The notes below the pieces were generated by a model. It did not search any database. It was not told the origin of the DNA and worked only from the letters and a program-made list of their open reading frames with translations. From Dokdonella sp. (GTDB lineage: Bacteria; Pseudomonadota; Gammaproteobacteria; Xanthomonadales; Rhodanobacteraceae): a stretch of DNA of 64,000 nucleotides. Within the stretch, counting starts at the first letter, position 1. Each line of letters starts with the position of its first letter. Of this stretch, positions 36,381 to 46,175 are shown piece after piece. Location: assembly GCA_016712865.1 (NCBI GenBank), contig JADJQH010000002.1, positions 1,364,001 through 1,428,000 on the forward strand, written 5' to 3'. A program made the position numbers and the translations under genes.

Positions 36381-38759
36381 ATGAACCACCACGTGCGAAT
36401 TCACAGCAATCGGCTTGCCGCGCTGGCAATGCTGCTTGTATCCGTATCCCCTGTTCACGCCGCCATCTTCACGGTGGGTTCCCCGGTGGGCAGCGGCCAA
36501 TGCACACACGGCACCATCCAGTCGGCAATCAACGCCGCCGAAGCCAGCCCCGGCTTGGACACGATCCGGCTGACCCGTTCGCTGACCTATGAGCCGGAAG
36601 CCAACTCGATCAACACCAGCCAGGAACTCGTGTTGGAAGGGGGTTTTGCCACCTGCACACAGGCGAGTAGTGATTCGCAGAAGACCGTCGTCAGCGGCGC
36701 CGGCGGGGCAACAGAACCGGTATTCCGCATCACGGTCAACACTGGCGGCTTCGTGCGGTTGCGTTTCCTCACCCTCAGCGGAGGTGACGAGGACGGCAGT
36801 GGAAAAGGCGGCGGCATCTACTTCAACGGAAACGGCATCCTGGAGGTACGCGACAGCCTCATCACGCAAAACCTCGCCGGCTATGGCGGCGGCATTTACG
36901 CTCAAGGCCTGGGGTCCGATGCAGAACTGGTGATTGGTGCCAACGTGATCGTTTCAAACAACACGGCTCGCTACAGCGGTGGCGGCATCGTGGCCGACCA
37001 GATTGAAATGTCGATGCTCGAACCCGGAAGCATCCTGTTCTATAACGAAGCACTTGGCATCGGCGGAAACGGTGGCTTTGGCGGTGGCCTCTACATCTTC
37101 GGTGGCACGCGTTCTTCGTATGCCTACATCGGCAGCGGCTCCGGCACACTGGGTGCCATCTATGGCAACAGCGCTGTCTATGGCGGTGGTGTATCAGTAG
37201 GTGGTTCCAGCGAGAATTTCAGCGAATTTGAATCCGCCCAGTTGCAAATGTTCACCAGCGACCCCGCGTATCAGGCAAAAATCTCCAACAACTTTGCTTC
37301 GGTCGCCGGTGGCGGCATTCATTTGCAATCCTTCGCCAGCGAATTTGATGGCCTGGTATATGCCTCTGCCGATCTATGGAATGCCGTGCTGGAATTCAAC
37401 GCCGCCCCGGAGGGGGCTGCCGTTTTCGTGCGCGGATCGGATGCGCCGCTGGTCAGCTTCGATTCGGGCGCGTCGTTCGGGCTCAATGCGGCGCCCTTTC
37501 CTGCCGACGCCGTTCAGTGCGTCGAAGGCAAGCCTTGCGGCGGCCTGATCGGCAACGTCGCGGAAAACATCAACGGTCAGCCCAGCCCCGGGTCGGTGAT
37601 ATATGCCACCAACACGGCGGAAGTTGGAATTGGCCGGTCCGAGTCTTCTGCCCCGGTCCCGGCGGGCGGCGTGCTCATCCAGGCCAACGAAGGCGTTCAT
37701 CTGGTCAACGCCGCGGATGACGATGAGTGCCAGCTCTACCTGCACAACGCGCTGATCAGCGACAACCAGACCAGTCAGGCGCTGATTCGCATTGATTGCG
37801 AAGGCACGTTCTCGGTGGTCGACTCCACCATCACCAACAACACGATCGGTGGCAGCAAGTTGCTCACCAGCAACGATTCCACGGTCACCCTGGCACGCTC
37901 GATCCTGTGGCAACCCGGCCTGACCTCGCTCACGCGCAGTGGCGGATCACAGAGCATCACCGCCATGATTGCCAGTGAAGTCGGCAGTCTTGGCGGCGGT
38001 TTCGAGGCAACATTTGCCAATCCACGATTCATCGACCCCGCGCATGCCGACTTTCGCTTGCGTGCAGCCTCGCCAGCCGTCGACTTCGCCACGGCGGTCA
38101 GCGGCGATGATCGCGATGTGCTGGGCCTTCCGCGCGACCAGGATCTGCCGATCAAGGCCAACGTGCGCGGCGTGCGCGACGTGGGCGCGTTTGAACGCCA
38201 GTCCATCCAGCCCCTCGTTCTCAATGCCGACTTTGACTTTGCCGACCTTCGCCTGTGGACCTGGTTCGCCGGGGCATGGGACGGCACGCAGAACGTCGCC
38301 GGCGGCGCTGGCTCGGGCTCGTGGAAATTCCAGATTACCGACACCCAGACGCCGCGCTACTTCGTTGGTCAACAATGCATCCACCTGCCCGGACCGGGTC
38401 GTTACACCCTCAATGGCCGCGGCAAGGGCGGCGGCAACACGGTGGCCAATCGTGACTACGCAAAACTGGCTTGGGAATTGCGTACCAGCGGCACCGAGCA
38501 ATGCAACGCCGGCGTTGCGAACGTTTCGGGCGAGTTGGGCATCGGTTCCGGCACAAGCTGGGGCCAGGCTGCGCAACCGGCCATCATCGACTTGGCACCG
38601 CAAGACTGGACGCCCACCAGTTCGATCACCGTCACCCTGATCGCAGAAGATGGCGGCGTCAGCTTCCCGCGCAACATCAGCGCATGGTTTGACGGCATCA
38701 CCCTGGAAGTGGATGGCAGCGACGTCATCTTTGCCGACGGCTTCGAGACATTCAATTGA
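36381..38759 (+). CDS. Secreted beta-helix protein with IFADGFE tag
   Basis: A 792-residue exported protein. A signal peptide (about 1-28) precedes FTVGSPVGSGQCTHGTIQSA, the same entry segment as the beta-helix proteins at 15445 and 17316. The helix follows with GGGIYFNGN, GGGIYAQG and GGGIVAD coils. A choice-of-anchor-Q-like segment (NPRFIDPAHADFRLRAASPA, then VRDVGAFE) is followed by a jelly-roll module and the C-terminal VDGSDVIFADGFETFN. AGGAAA precedes the ATG. The gene follows kinase 3 by 190 bases. GTCGCAA-N9-ACTTGGCGTT lies 37 bases before the start and loosely resembles the motif shared by its two paralogues. Confidence 0.82.
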   Translation: MNHHVRIHSNRLAALAMLLVSVSPVHAAIFTVGSPVGSGQCTHGTIQSAINAAEASPGLDTIRLTRSLTYEPEANSINTSQELVLEGGFATCTQASSDSQKTVVSGAGGATEPVFRITVNTGGFVRLRFLTLSGGDEDGSGKGGGIYFNGNGILEVRDSLITQNLAGYGGGIYAQGLGSDAELVIGANVIVSNNTARYSGGGIVADQIEMSMLEPGSILFYNEALGIGGNGGFGGGLYIFGGTRSSYAYIGSGSGTLGAIYGNSAVYGGGVSVGGSSENFSEFESAQLQMFTSDPAYQAKISNNFASVAGGGIHLQSFASEFDGLVYASADLWNAVLEFNAAPEGAAVFVRGSDAPLVSFDSGASFGLNAAPFPADAVQCVEGKPCGGLIGNVAENINGQPSPGSVIYATNTAEVGIGRSESSAPVPAGGVLIQANEGVHLVNAADDDECQLYLHNALISDNQTSQALIRIDCEGTFSVVDSTITNNTIGGSKLLTSNDSTVTLARSILWQPGLTSLTRSGGSQSITAMIASEVGSLGGGFEATFANPRFIDPAHADFRLRAASPAVDFATAVSGDDRDVLGLPRDQDLPIKANVRGVRDVGAFERQSIQPLVLNADFDFADLRLWTWFAGAWDGTQNVAGGAGSGSWKFQITDTQTPRYFVGQQCIHLPGPGRYTLNGRGKGGGNTVANRDYAKLAWELRTSGTEQCNAGVANVSGELGIGSGTSWGQAAQPAIIDLAPQDWTPTSSITVTLIAEDGGVSFPRNISAWFDGITLEVDGSDVIFADGFETFN

Positions 38760-38992
38760 TCAATACCGATTGCATTCGATCTCGACGGTGGCGCACGGCA
38801 TCCGCCCATTGCTGGGCGCCACCGCGCAAAGGCCATTCCGCCCAACCACGGATCTGAGGAACGCACCGTGAGCCTGTTCATTCCACACAACCACGTGGTT
38901 GCCAGCATGCCGCCCGATACGGAGCTGACTGCGGGCTCCGAACTTCGTCCGCTCGTGCGGGATTGCCGTTTGCATTTGCACGGGAGACTTCC

Positions 38993-39724
38993 ATGATCCG
39001 AATTCCACTGATGCTTGTGCTGTGCCTGGCTTCGGCTTCCGCCGGAGCACAAAACCTCGCCCTCAATGGCGACTTCGACACCGATCTTTCCGGTTGGCTG
39101 ATCGATCCACTGGTCACGCAACCAACGTGGGCCAACTTCGACATCGGTTCCGCCGCATCCGGTTCGGCGCGCCTGGACAACAGTTCGGCTACGGCGCTTG
39201 ACCGCATCTATCCGCTTGAACAATGCATTGCGCTGACCCAACCGGGACGCTACGGAATTGTTGCCCACGGCTTCATCCCTCCCGGTCAAGCCGGTGGAAA
39301 ACTGGTGGTGAGCTACTGGCTGTCGCTGAACAATCCCGACTGCCCGCTGTTCCAGGGTGTCCAGGCGGCGGGTGGCCAGTTCATCACCACGATCAACGCC
39401 TGGGGACGCTTCGAGCAGTGGCTGACCGTGGAGGTGCCATCACCGGTGCCAGCCAATGCGCGGATCAAGATCAGCCTTGGCATCGAAAAAGACAATGCCG
39501 GCGGCACTTTCCACGGCTACTTCGACGCCATATCGGTTGTTGCCGATTCTGTTTTCGCCAGCGGGTTGTTTGAATTAAGGACATCAACCAAGTTTGGCTG
39601 CCGGCATGCCGGGGCCATTGCCGGTACGCACAAGAAAACCCGCGATCGCTGCGAGGTTTCCCTGTTGCAATGTGACACCGCCCCACCACGCAGCCCGCGG
39701 CGCAGGCCAGAGACATGCCGATGA
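38993..39724 (+). CDS. Secreted protein with damaged C-terminal tag
   Basis: A 243-residue protein: signal peptide (1-19, LMLVLCLASASAGA), then a carbohydrate-binding-like jelly roll (LALNGDFDTDLSGWLIDP ... GYFDAISVVADS) similar to the C-terminal module of the preceding beta-helix protein. Where tagged proteins read IFADGFE, this one reads VFASGLFELRTS and translation continues about 50 residues into repeat-derived sequence. One extra codon (TTG) within the tag and loss of the original stop would explain it. Mature size and export are therefore uncertain. It lies 233 bases after the beta-helix gene. Confidence 0.6.
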   Translation: MIRIPLMLVLCLASASAGAQNLALNGDFDTDLSGWLIDPLVTQPTWANFDIGSAASGSARLDNSSATALDRIYPLEQCIALTQPGRYGIVAHGFIPPGQAGGKLVVSYWLSLNNPDCPLFQGVQAAGGQFITTINAWGRFEQWLTVEVPSPVPANARIKISLGIEKDNAGGTFHGYFDAISVVADSVFASGLFELRTSTKFGCRHAGAIAGTHKKTRDRCEVSLLQCDTAPPRSPRRRPETCR

Positions 39725-39822
39725 GGTTTCCCTGTTGCGATGTGACACCGCCCCACCACCCTCACCCCAACGCTCCTCTTCATGCCCTCGGATACGCTGG
39801 TCGAAGAGCGGGAAAGTGGGGT
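39652..39822. repeat. Short dispersed repeats after the secreted gene
   Basis: GAGGTTTCCCTGTTGC followed by a 20-base shared segment occurs at 39652 and again at 39723, with one base change in the first 20. It is followed by a degenerate member of the CTCCCGC family (CACCACCCTCACCCCAACG at about 39756, with AAGAGCGGGA near 39804). The first copy is read as the artificial tail of the damaged secreted gene. Confidence 0.55.
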
Positions 39823-39862
39823 GCCGGGGGAGCAGCTCCATCGCGACGCGATGATCGAACAA

Positions 39863-39890
39863 AAGAAGGCCCGCTTGCGCGGGCCTTCTT
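39863..39890 (-). terminator. Rho-independent terminator of groESL
   Basis: On the minus strand AAGAAGGCCCGC-GCAA-GCGGGCCTTCTT forms a 12-bp stem with a four-base loop followed by TTTT, 27 bases beyond the groEL stop. Confidence 0.85.
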
Positions 39891-39916
39891 CATTACTGCA
39901 ATGCTGCGATTGGGGC

Positions 39917-41703
<1,787 letters not shown>

Positions 41704-41708
41704 GCGCC

Positions 41709-41996
41709 TTACTCAATCACCGCAACGATGTCTTCTTCGCGCATGACCAGCAGTTCTTCACCGTCCACCTTCACTTCGGTGCCGGAGTACTTGCCGAACA
41801 GCACCTTGTCGCCGACCTTGACCGCCATGGGGCGGACCTTGCCGTCTTCGAGGATCTTGCCGGTGCCGGCGGCGACCACCTGGCCACGGATCGGCTTCTC
41901 GGCGGCCGAATCGGGGATGACGATGCCGCCGGCGGAAATCTTTTCTTCTTCCAGACGCTTGAGGATGACGCGATCGTGCAGCGGACGCAGTGCCAT
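41709..41996 (-). CDS. groES: Co-chaperonin GroES
   Basis: A 95-residue 10-kDa chaperonin ([12 protein letters not shown], mobile loop around [19 protein letters not shown], then [20 protein letters not shown]). It caps GroEL rings. The Met at 41996 follows AAGGAATT; the upstream Met (42011) is not used in orthologues. It is the first gene of the operon, with a CIRCE operator 49 bases upstream of its start. Confidence 0.99.
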   Translation of the reverse strand: MALRPLHDRVILKRLEEEKISAGGIVIPDSAAEKPIRGQVVAAGTGKILEDGKVRPMAVKVGDKVLFGKYSGTEVKVDGEELLVMREEDIVAVIE

Positions 41997-42044
41997 GGGA
42001 AATTCCTTCAACTGGTTGATTGGACTGAAAAGTTTATCGGGCTG

Positions 42045-42071
42045 TTAGCACTCAGGCCGAATGAGTGCCAA
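42045..42071 (-). promoter_or_regulatory. CIRCE operator of groESL (HrcA site)
   Basis: TTAGCACTC (42045-42053), nine bases, GAGTGCCAA (42063-42071): one mismatch from the CIRCE consensus TTAGCACTC-N9-GAGTGCTAA. It is bound by the HrcA repressor, so groESL should be derepressed on heat shock. Confidence 0.93.
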
Positions 42072-42163
42072 TTCTACCCGGCCAAAAATGCCCGGGGAAG
42101 TCCTCGGGCATTGGCGTGACCGTCAAATTGGGCTGTGTGGGCTGGATTCAAGGCCGCATCGCT

Positions 42164-43196
42164 CCGTAGAGCGGAGCTTGCTCCGCTTGCCCCAACCGCA
42201 CCGCCAGCTCGGGCATTCAGCCGAGCAAGCTCGGCTCTACAAAAGCAGGCGATTCAAGGCAACGTTGAACAAGGCTGTCCGCGTTGAAGCAATAGACGGT
42301 GGATGCGCTGCGCTTATCCACCCTACCCACCCTGCCCTGTAGGGTGGATAAGCCCGCAGGGCGCATCCACCATGGCTGTCCGCGTTGAAGCAAAAGACGG
42401 TGGATGCACTGTGCTTATCCACCCTACCCACTCCGTAGAGCGGAGCTTGCTCCGCTTGCCCCAACCGCACCGCCAGCTCGGGCATTCAGCCGAGCAAGCT
42501 CGGCTCTACAAAAGCAGGCGATTCAAGGCAACGTTGAACAAGGCTGTCCGCGTTGAAGCAATAGACGGTGGATGCGCTGCGCTTATCCATCCTACCCACT
42601 CCGTAGAGCGGAGCTTGCTCCGCTTGCCCCAACCGCACCGCCAGCTCGGGCATTCAGCCGAGCAAGCTCGGCTCTACAGAAGCAGGCGATTCAAGGCAAC
42701 GTTGAACATGGCTGTCCGCGTTGAAGCAAAAGACGGTGGATGCGCTGCGCTTATCCACCCTACCCACTCCGTAGAGCGGAGCTTGCCCGCTTGCCCAACC
42801 GCACCCCAGCTCGGCATTCAGCCGAGCAAGCTGGCTCTACAAAAGCAGGCGATTCAAGGCAACGTTGAACAAGGCTGTCCGCGTTGAAGCAAAGACGGTG
42901 GATGCACTGGCTTATCCACCCTACCCACCCGTAGAGCGGAGCTTGCTCCGCTTGCCACCCACCGCCACGCATTCAGCCGAGCAAGCTCGGCTCTACAGAA
43001 GCAGGCGATTCAAGGCAACGTTGAACATGGCTGTCCGCGTTGAAGCAAAAGACGGTGGATGCACTGTGCTTATCCACCCTACCCACTCCGTAGAGCGGAG
43101 CTTGCTCCGCTTGCCCCAACCGCACCGCCAGCTCGGGCATTCAGCCGAGCAAGCTCGGCTCTACAAAAGCAGGCGATTCAAGGCAACGTTGAACAA
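42164..43196. repeat. Six-unit tandem array, about 168-bp period, of inverted hairpins
   Basis: Copies begin at about 42166, 42435, 42603, 42771, 42931 and 43090 (intervals 269, 168, 168, 160, 159). Each has hairpin GAGCGGAGCTTGCTCCGC, a spacer, hairpin AGCCGAGCAAGCTCGGCT, a linker with GCAGGCGATTCAAGGC and GGCTGTCCGCGTTGAAGC, and a third palindrome (GGTGGATGC ... GCTTATCCACC). The first interval holds an extra copy of the last palindrome. Copies 4 and 5 carry many single-base deletions. The unit length is divisible by 3, which keeps artificial frames open; no gene is annotated. Confidence 0.9.
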
Positions 43197-43265
43197 GTGG
43201 CATTCCGAATATGCCGATCATCCGGGTTAAAGTTCGGGATTGCCTGCAACTGTGGTGACTTTCCA

Positions 43266-45506
43266 ATGCGCACACGCCTCGGCACTTCGGCGGCTTTGAT
43301 GGTTCTCGTACTGATTCTGTCCAGCACTCCGGCTTCGGCCCAATTTGTCTCCCTCGTGGGCGGTCCGCCGCCAGTGCAGGATTTCAACGCTTTGGCCGCG
43401 AGCGGAACCAGCTCGACACTGCCCAATGGCTGGTATCTGGCCGAAACCGACGACAACGCCAACAGCGAATACCGGGCTGGAGATGGTTCCAGCAACACCG
43501 GCGATACCTACAGCTTCGGCGCCGGCACGGACAGCGAGCGCGCCTTCGGCACCCTGCAGTCCAGCTCGCTGGTTTCGCGTATCGGCGCGCAATTGCGCAA
43601 CGACAGCGGCTTGGCGGTTACGGAAATCACGGTGAACTACACCGGCGAGCAATGGCGCCTGGGCGCAACCGGTCGTGCCGATACCTTGAAGTTCGAATAC
43701 AGCGCCAATGCAACCGGGCTGAATGATCCGGCCGCGAACTGGACGCCGGCCTTGGCGCTGGATTTTGATTCGCCAACCACCACTGGCGCGACCGGCGCAC
43801 TGGACGGCAATGCGAGCGCCAACCGCACTGCGATCAGCGCCGCCATCAATGGCTTGAACGTTGCGCCCAACGCAACGCTGTGGGTGCGCTGGAGTGATGT
43901 CGGCGTGGCCGGCTCGGATGATGGCCTGGCCATCGACGACGTCAGCTTTTCCGTTGATGGCGAACCGCCGGTCGACAATCCGCCCCAGGTGAGCAGCACA
44001 GTCCCCGCCAACGGGGCCGTTGGCGTGGCGCTGAACGCAAGCATCAGCGTGACCTTCAGCGAAGCAGTCACCACGTCCGATCCGTGGTTCACCCTGGCCT
44101 GTACGGTGTCCGGCACACACACGGCAACGGTAAGTGGCGGCCCTGCCAACTACACGCTGACACCATCACCGATGTTTGCAGCCGTTGAAACCTGCACCTT
44201 CACCGTTCTTTCCAGCGGCGTGATGGATAACGACCCACCTGCGAATGCATTGCCCGCCAATGTCGCGGTCAGCTTCCAAACCGAAGACCCAAGCGCCTCG
44301 CCGCCTACCGTGGTTTCCATCCAGCCTGCCGATGGTGCAGTGAACGTGCCGCCTGCCGCCGACATCCGCGTGACATTCAGCGAATCGGTCAGCACCTTGC
44401 CTGGCGCGTTTTCCCTGAGCTGCGATGCCAGCCCGGTAACGCTGATTGAAACCGGCAGCGGTGCGCAACGCACGTTGACGCCGGATACCGTGTTGCCGCA
44501 GGGCGCCGCTTGCGTTTTCAACATCACGGCCAGCCAGGTCACCGACGCATTCAATGTGCCGATGACGACGAACGTGAGCAGCGATTTCACGGTCAGCGCC
44601 GGCACCAGCAGCTACTACGACCAGGTCAACACCAGCAGCCCCGGGCAATTGCGTTGCTCGCTGCACCACATCATCCGTGGCCACACGGCGTATCCCTACT
44701 TCGGTTCCGGCACCAATGCCTGGACCATCCTGGAACTGGCCCAGGAAAACCCGGCCAACCCGAACCAGATCATCGACGTGTACCGCAACCGCGCCTATGC
44801 CACGGTCACCGATCGCGCCGGCGGCAGTTCGTCCATCACCTACAACCGCGAGCACACCTGGCCGAATTCGTTGGGCTTTCCCGGCAACACCGGCAACCTG
44901 GGCCTGCCGAATGCGCCCTACACCGACACCCACATGCTGTGGCTCTCGGATACCGGTTACAACTCGAACCGGGGCAACAAGCCCTATGCCAACTGTGATG
45001 CGTCCTGTGGCGAACGCGTTACCGAAGTCAACGGCGGCGTCGGAGGTGGAAGCGGAGCCTATCCAGGCAATTCCAACTGGGTGCGCGGCCCCGATGGCAA
45101 CCAGGGCAGTTTCGAGGTGTGGAAGGAAATGAAGGGCGAGATGGCGCGCGCCATCTTCTACATGGCCATCCGTTACGAAGGCGGGGTGGATCCGACCAGT
45201 GGCCAGAACGAGCCGCAACTGGAGCTAACCGATATCCGCAGCAACATCGTGCAGATCAACAACTACTCGCAAACCGCCTACATGGGCCTGCTCGCCGACC
45301 TGCTGGCCTGGCACCAGGCCGATCCGCCCAGCGCGGCCGAAGTCGCACGCAACGATGTCATCATGAGTTTCCAGGGCAACCGCAATCCGTTTGTCGATCA
45401 CCCGGAATGGGCCACCCGCGCGCTGTTCGAGTCGGTCAACCCGACTATCTGCGAGCTGGGCAATGATGTGATCTTTGCCGATGGCTTCGAAGTGTTTGTA
45501 CCGTGA
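43266..45506 (+). CDS. Secreted endonuclease I (EndA/NucM type) with Ig-like domains and IFADGFE tag
   Basis: A 746-residue exported nuclease. A signal peptide (1-24, ending TPASA) is followed by a beta-rich module (about 30-235) and two SbsA/Big_5-type Ig-like domains (about 238-440, each with PANGAVGV or PADGAVNV and a VTFSE strand). The endonuclease I domain occupies about 450-735: YNREHTWPNS (His530) carries the beta-beta-alpha-metal catalytic His, and FQGNRNPFVDHPEW is the family's C-terminal signature. It should degrade DNA outside the cell. The end is NDVIFADGFEVFVP. The gene sits between the tandem array and cutA, inside an otherwise conserved backbone. Confidence 0.9.
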   Translation: MRTRLGTSAALMVLVLILSSTPASAQFVSLVGGPPPVQDFNALAASGTSSTLPNGWYLAETDDNANSEYRAGDGSSNTGDTYSFGAGTDSERAFGTLQSSSLVSRIGAQLRNDSGLAVTEITVNYTGEQWRLGATGRADTLKFEYSANATGLNDPAANWTPALALDFDSPTTTGATGALDGNASANRTAISAAINGLNVAPNATLWVRWSDVGVAGSDDGLAIDDVSFSVDGEPPVDNPPQVSSTVPANGAVGVALNASISVTFSEAVTTSDPWFTLACTVSGTHTATVSGGPANYTLTPSPMFAAVETCTFTVLSSGVMDNDPPANALPANVAVSFQTEDPSASPPTVVSIQPADGAVNVPPAADIRVTFSESVSTLPGAFSLSCDASPVTLIETGSGAQRTLTPDTVLPQGAACVFNITASQVTDAFNVPMTTNVSSDFTVSAGTSSYYDQVNTSSPGQLRCSLHHIIRGHTAYPYFGSGTNAWTILELAQENPANPNQIIDVYRNRAYATVTDRAGGSSSITYNREHTWPNSLGFPGNTGNLGLPNAPYTDTHMLWLSDTGYNSNRGNKPYANCDASCGERVTEVNGGVGGGSGAYPGNSNWVRGPDGNQGSFEVWKEMKGEMARAIFYMAIRYEGGVDPTSGQNEPQLELTDIRSNIVQINNYSQTAYMGLLADLLAWHQADPPSAAEVARNDVIMSFQGNRNPFVDHPEWATRALFESVNPTICELGNDVIFADGFEVFVP

Positions 45507-45509
45507 AAG

Positions 45510-45705
45510 GTGTCGGCTCCGGCCTTCGGCCTTGAGCCGACCTGCGATTTCGAGGCGACCGCGCCGACCACGAATCGGCAATGCCATGGCGACGCATCAG
45601 GGTGTAGGTCGGTTCAAGCGGCAACGCCGCGGAACCGACACTCCCGCCCTGCGTCGGCTCCGGCCTTCGGCCTTGAACCGACCTACGATTTCTCCGGCTT
45701 GTGGC
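45510..45705. repeat. GTCGGCTC hairpin repeats after the nuclease gene
   Basis: GTCGGCTCCGGCCTTCGGCC followed by TTGAGCCGAC (near 45512) is a strong hairpin; a second copy near 45652 has TTGAACCGACCTAC. Between them an inverted partial copy (GTAGGTCGGTTCAAGC near 45603) lets the segment fold on itself. The rest of the 299-base gap before cutA shows no gene. Confidence 0.65.
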
Positions 45706-45805
45706 TTTGGGCCGACCTGCAACGGCGCGATGGCGCTTGCCGCGGATTTCGCGAAAGATAACGGCCTTGACGTGCGTCCTGCACGAACTGACGGGAAGAC
45801 CACGC

Positions 45806-46126
45806 ATGTCCATGCTGATCATCCACTGCACTTGCGCCGATCCTGAAAGCGCGGCGGCCATTGCCCGGTCACTGGTTGAGGAGCGTCTGGCAGCTTGCGT
45901 GTCCCAATTGCCGGGCGTGCGTTCGACCTACCGCTGGCAGGGTCAGGTGGAGTGCGCGGATGAGGTGTTGCTGCTGATCAAATCCACCCGCGAGCGCCAT
46001 CCGGCACTGGCCGCGCGCCTGCGTGAGCTGCACAGTTATGAACTGCCTGAGATAATTGCGGTCGATGTCAGCGTTGCCGATCCAGCCTATCAGGCCTGGG
46101 TCGAATCCCAGGTCAAACCCGACTGA
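45806..46126 (+). CDS. cutA: Divalent cation tolerance protein CutA
   Basis: A 106-residue member of the CutA1 family of small trimeric proteins. Diagnostic segments are EERLAACVSQLPGVRSTYRWQG (positions about 24-45, with the conserved Cys), LLLIKSTRE and HSYELPEIIAVDV. Roles in copper tolerance and in assembling dsbD-dependent periplasmic redox have been proposed in enterobacteria. The start at 45806 is the family N-terminus; dsbD follows 49 bases downstream, as in E. coli. Confidence 0.95.
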   Translation: MSMLIIHCTCADPESAAAIARSLVEERLAACVSQLPGVRSTYRWQGQVECADEVLLLIKSTRERHPALAARLRELHSYELPEIIAVDVSVADPAYQAWVESQVKPD

Positions 46127-46175
46127 TCGAATCACCGGTGCTGCCAAAGTGCCGCCCCGAACTTGGAGTCATCCC

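Noticed and set aside
42303-42887. A 194-codon frame with a repeated 56-residue unit inside the tandem array
   Set aside because: The DNA unit is 168 bases, a multiple of three, so any stop-free frame in one unit stays open in the next. There is no ribosome site, and units with deletions break it. It is a by-product of the repeat.
42164-43196. CRISPR array
   Set aside because: The period is too long (about 168 bases), repeats carry palindromes with conserved linkers rather than unique spacers, and no cas genes are present.
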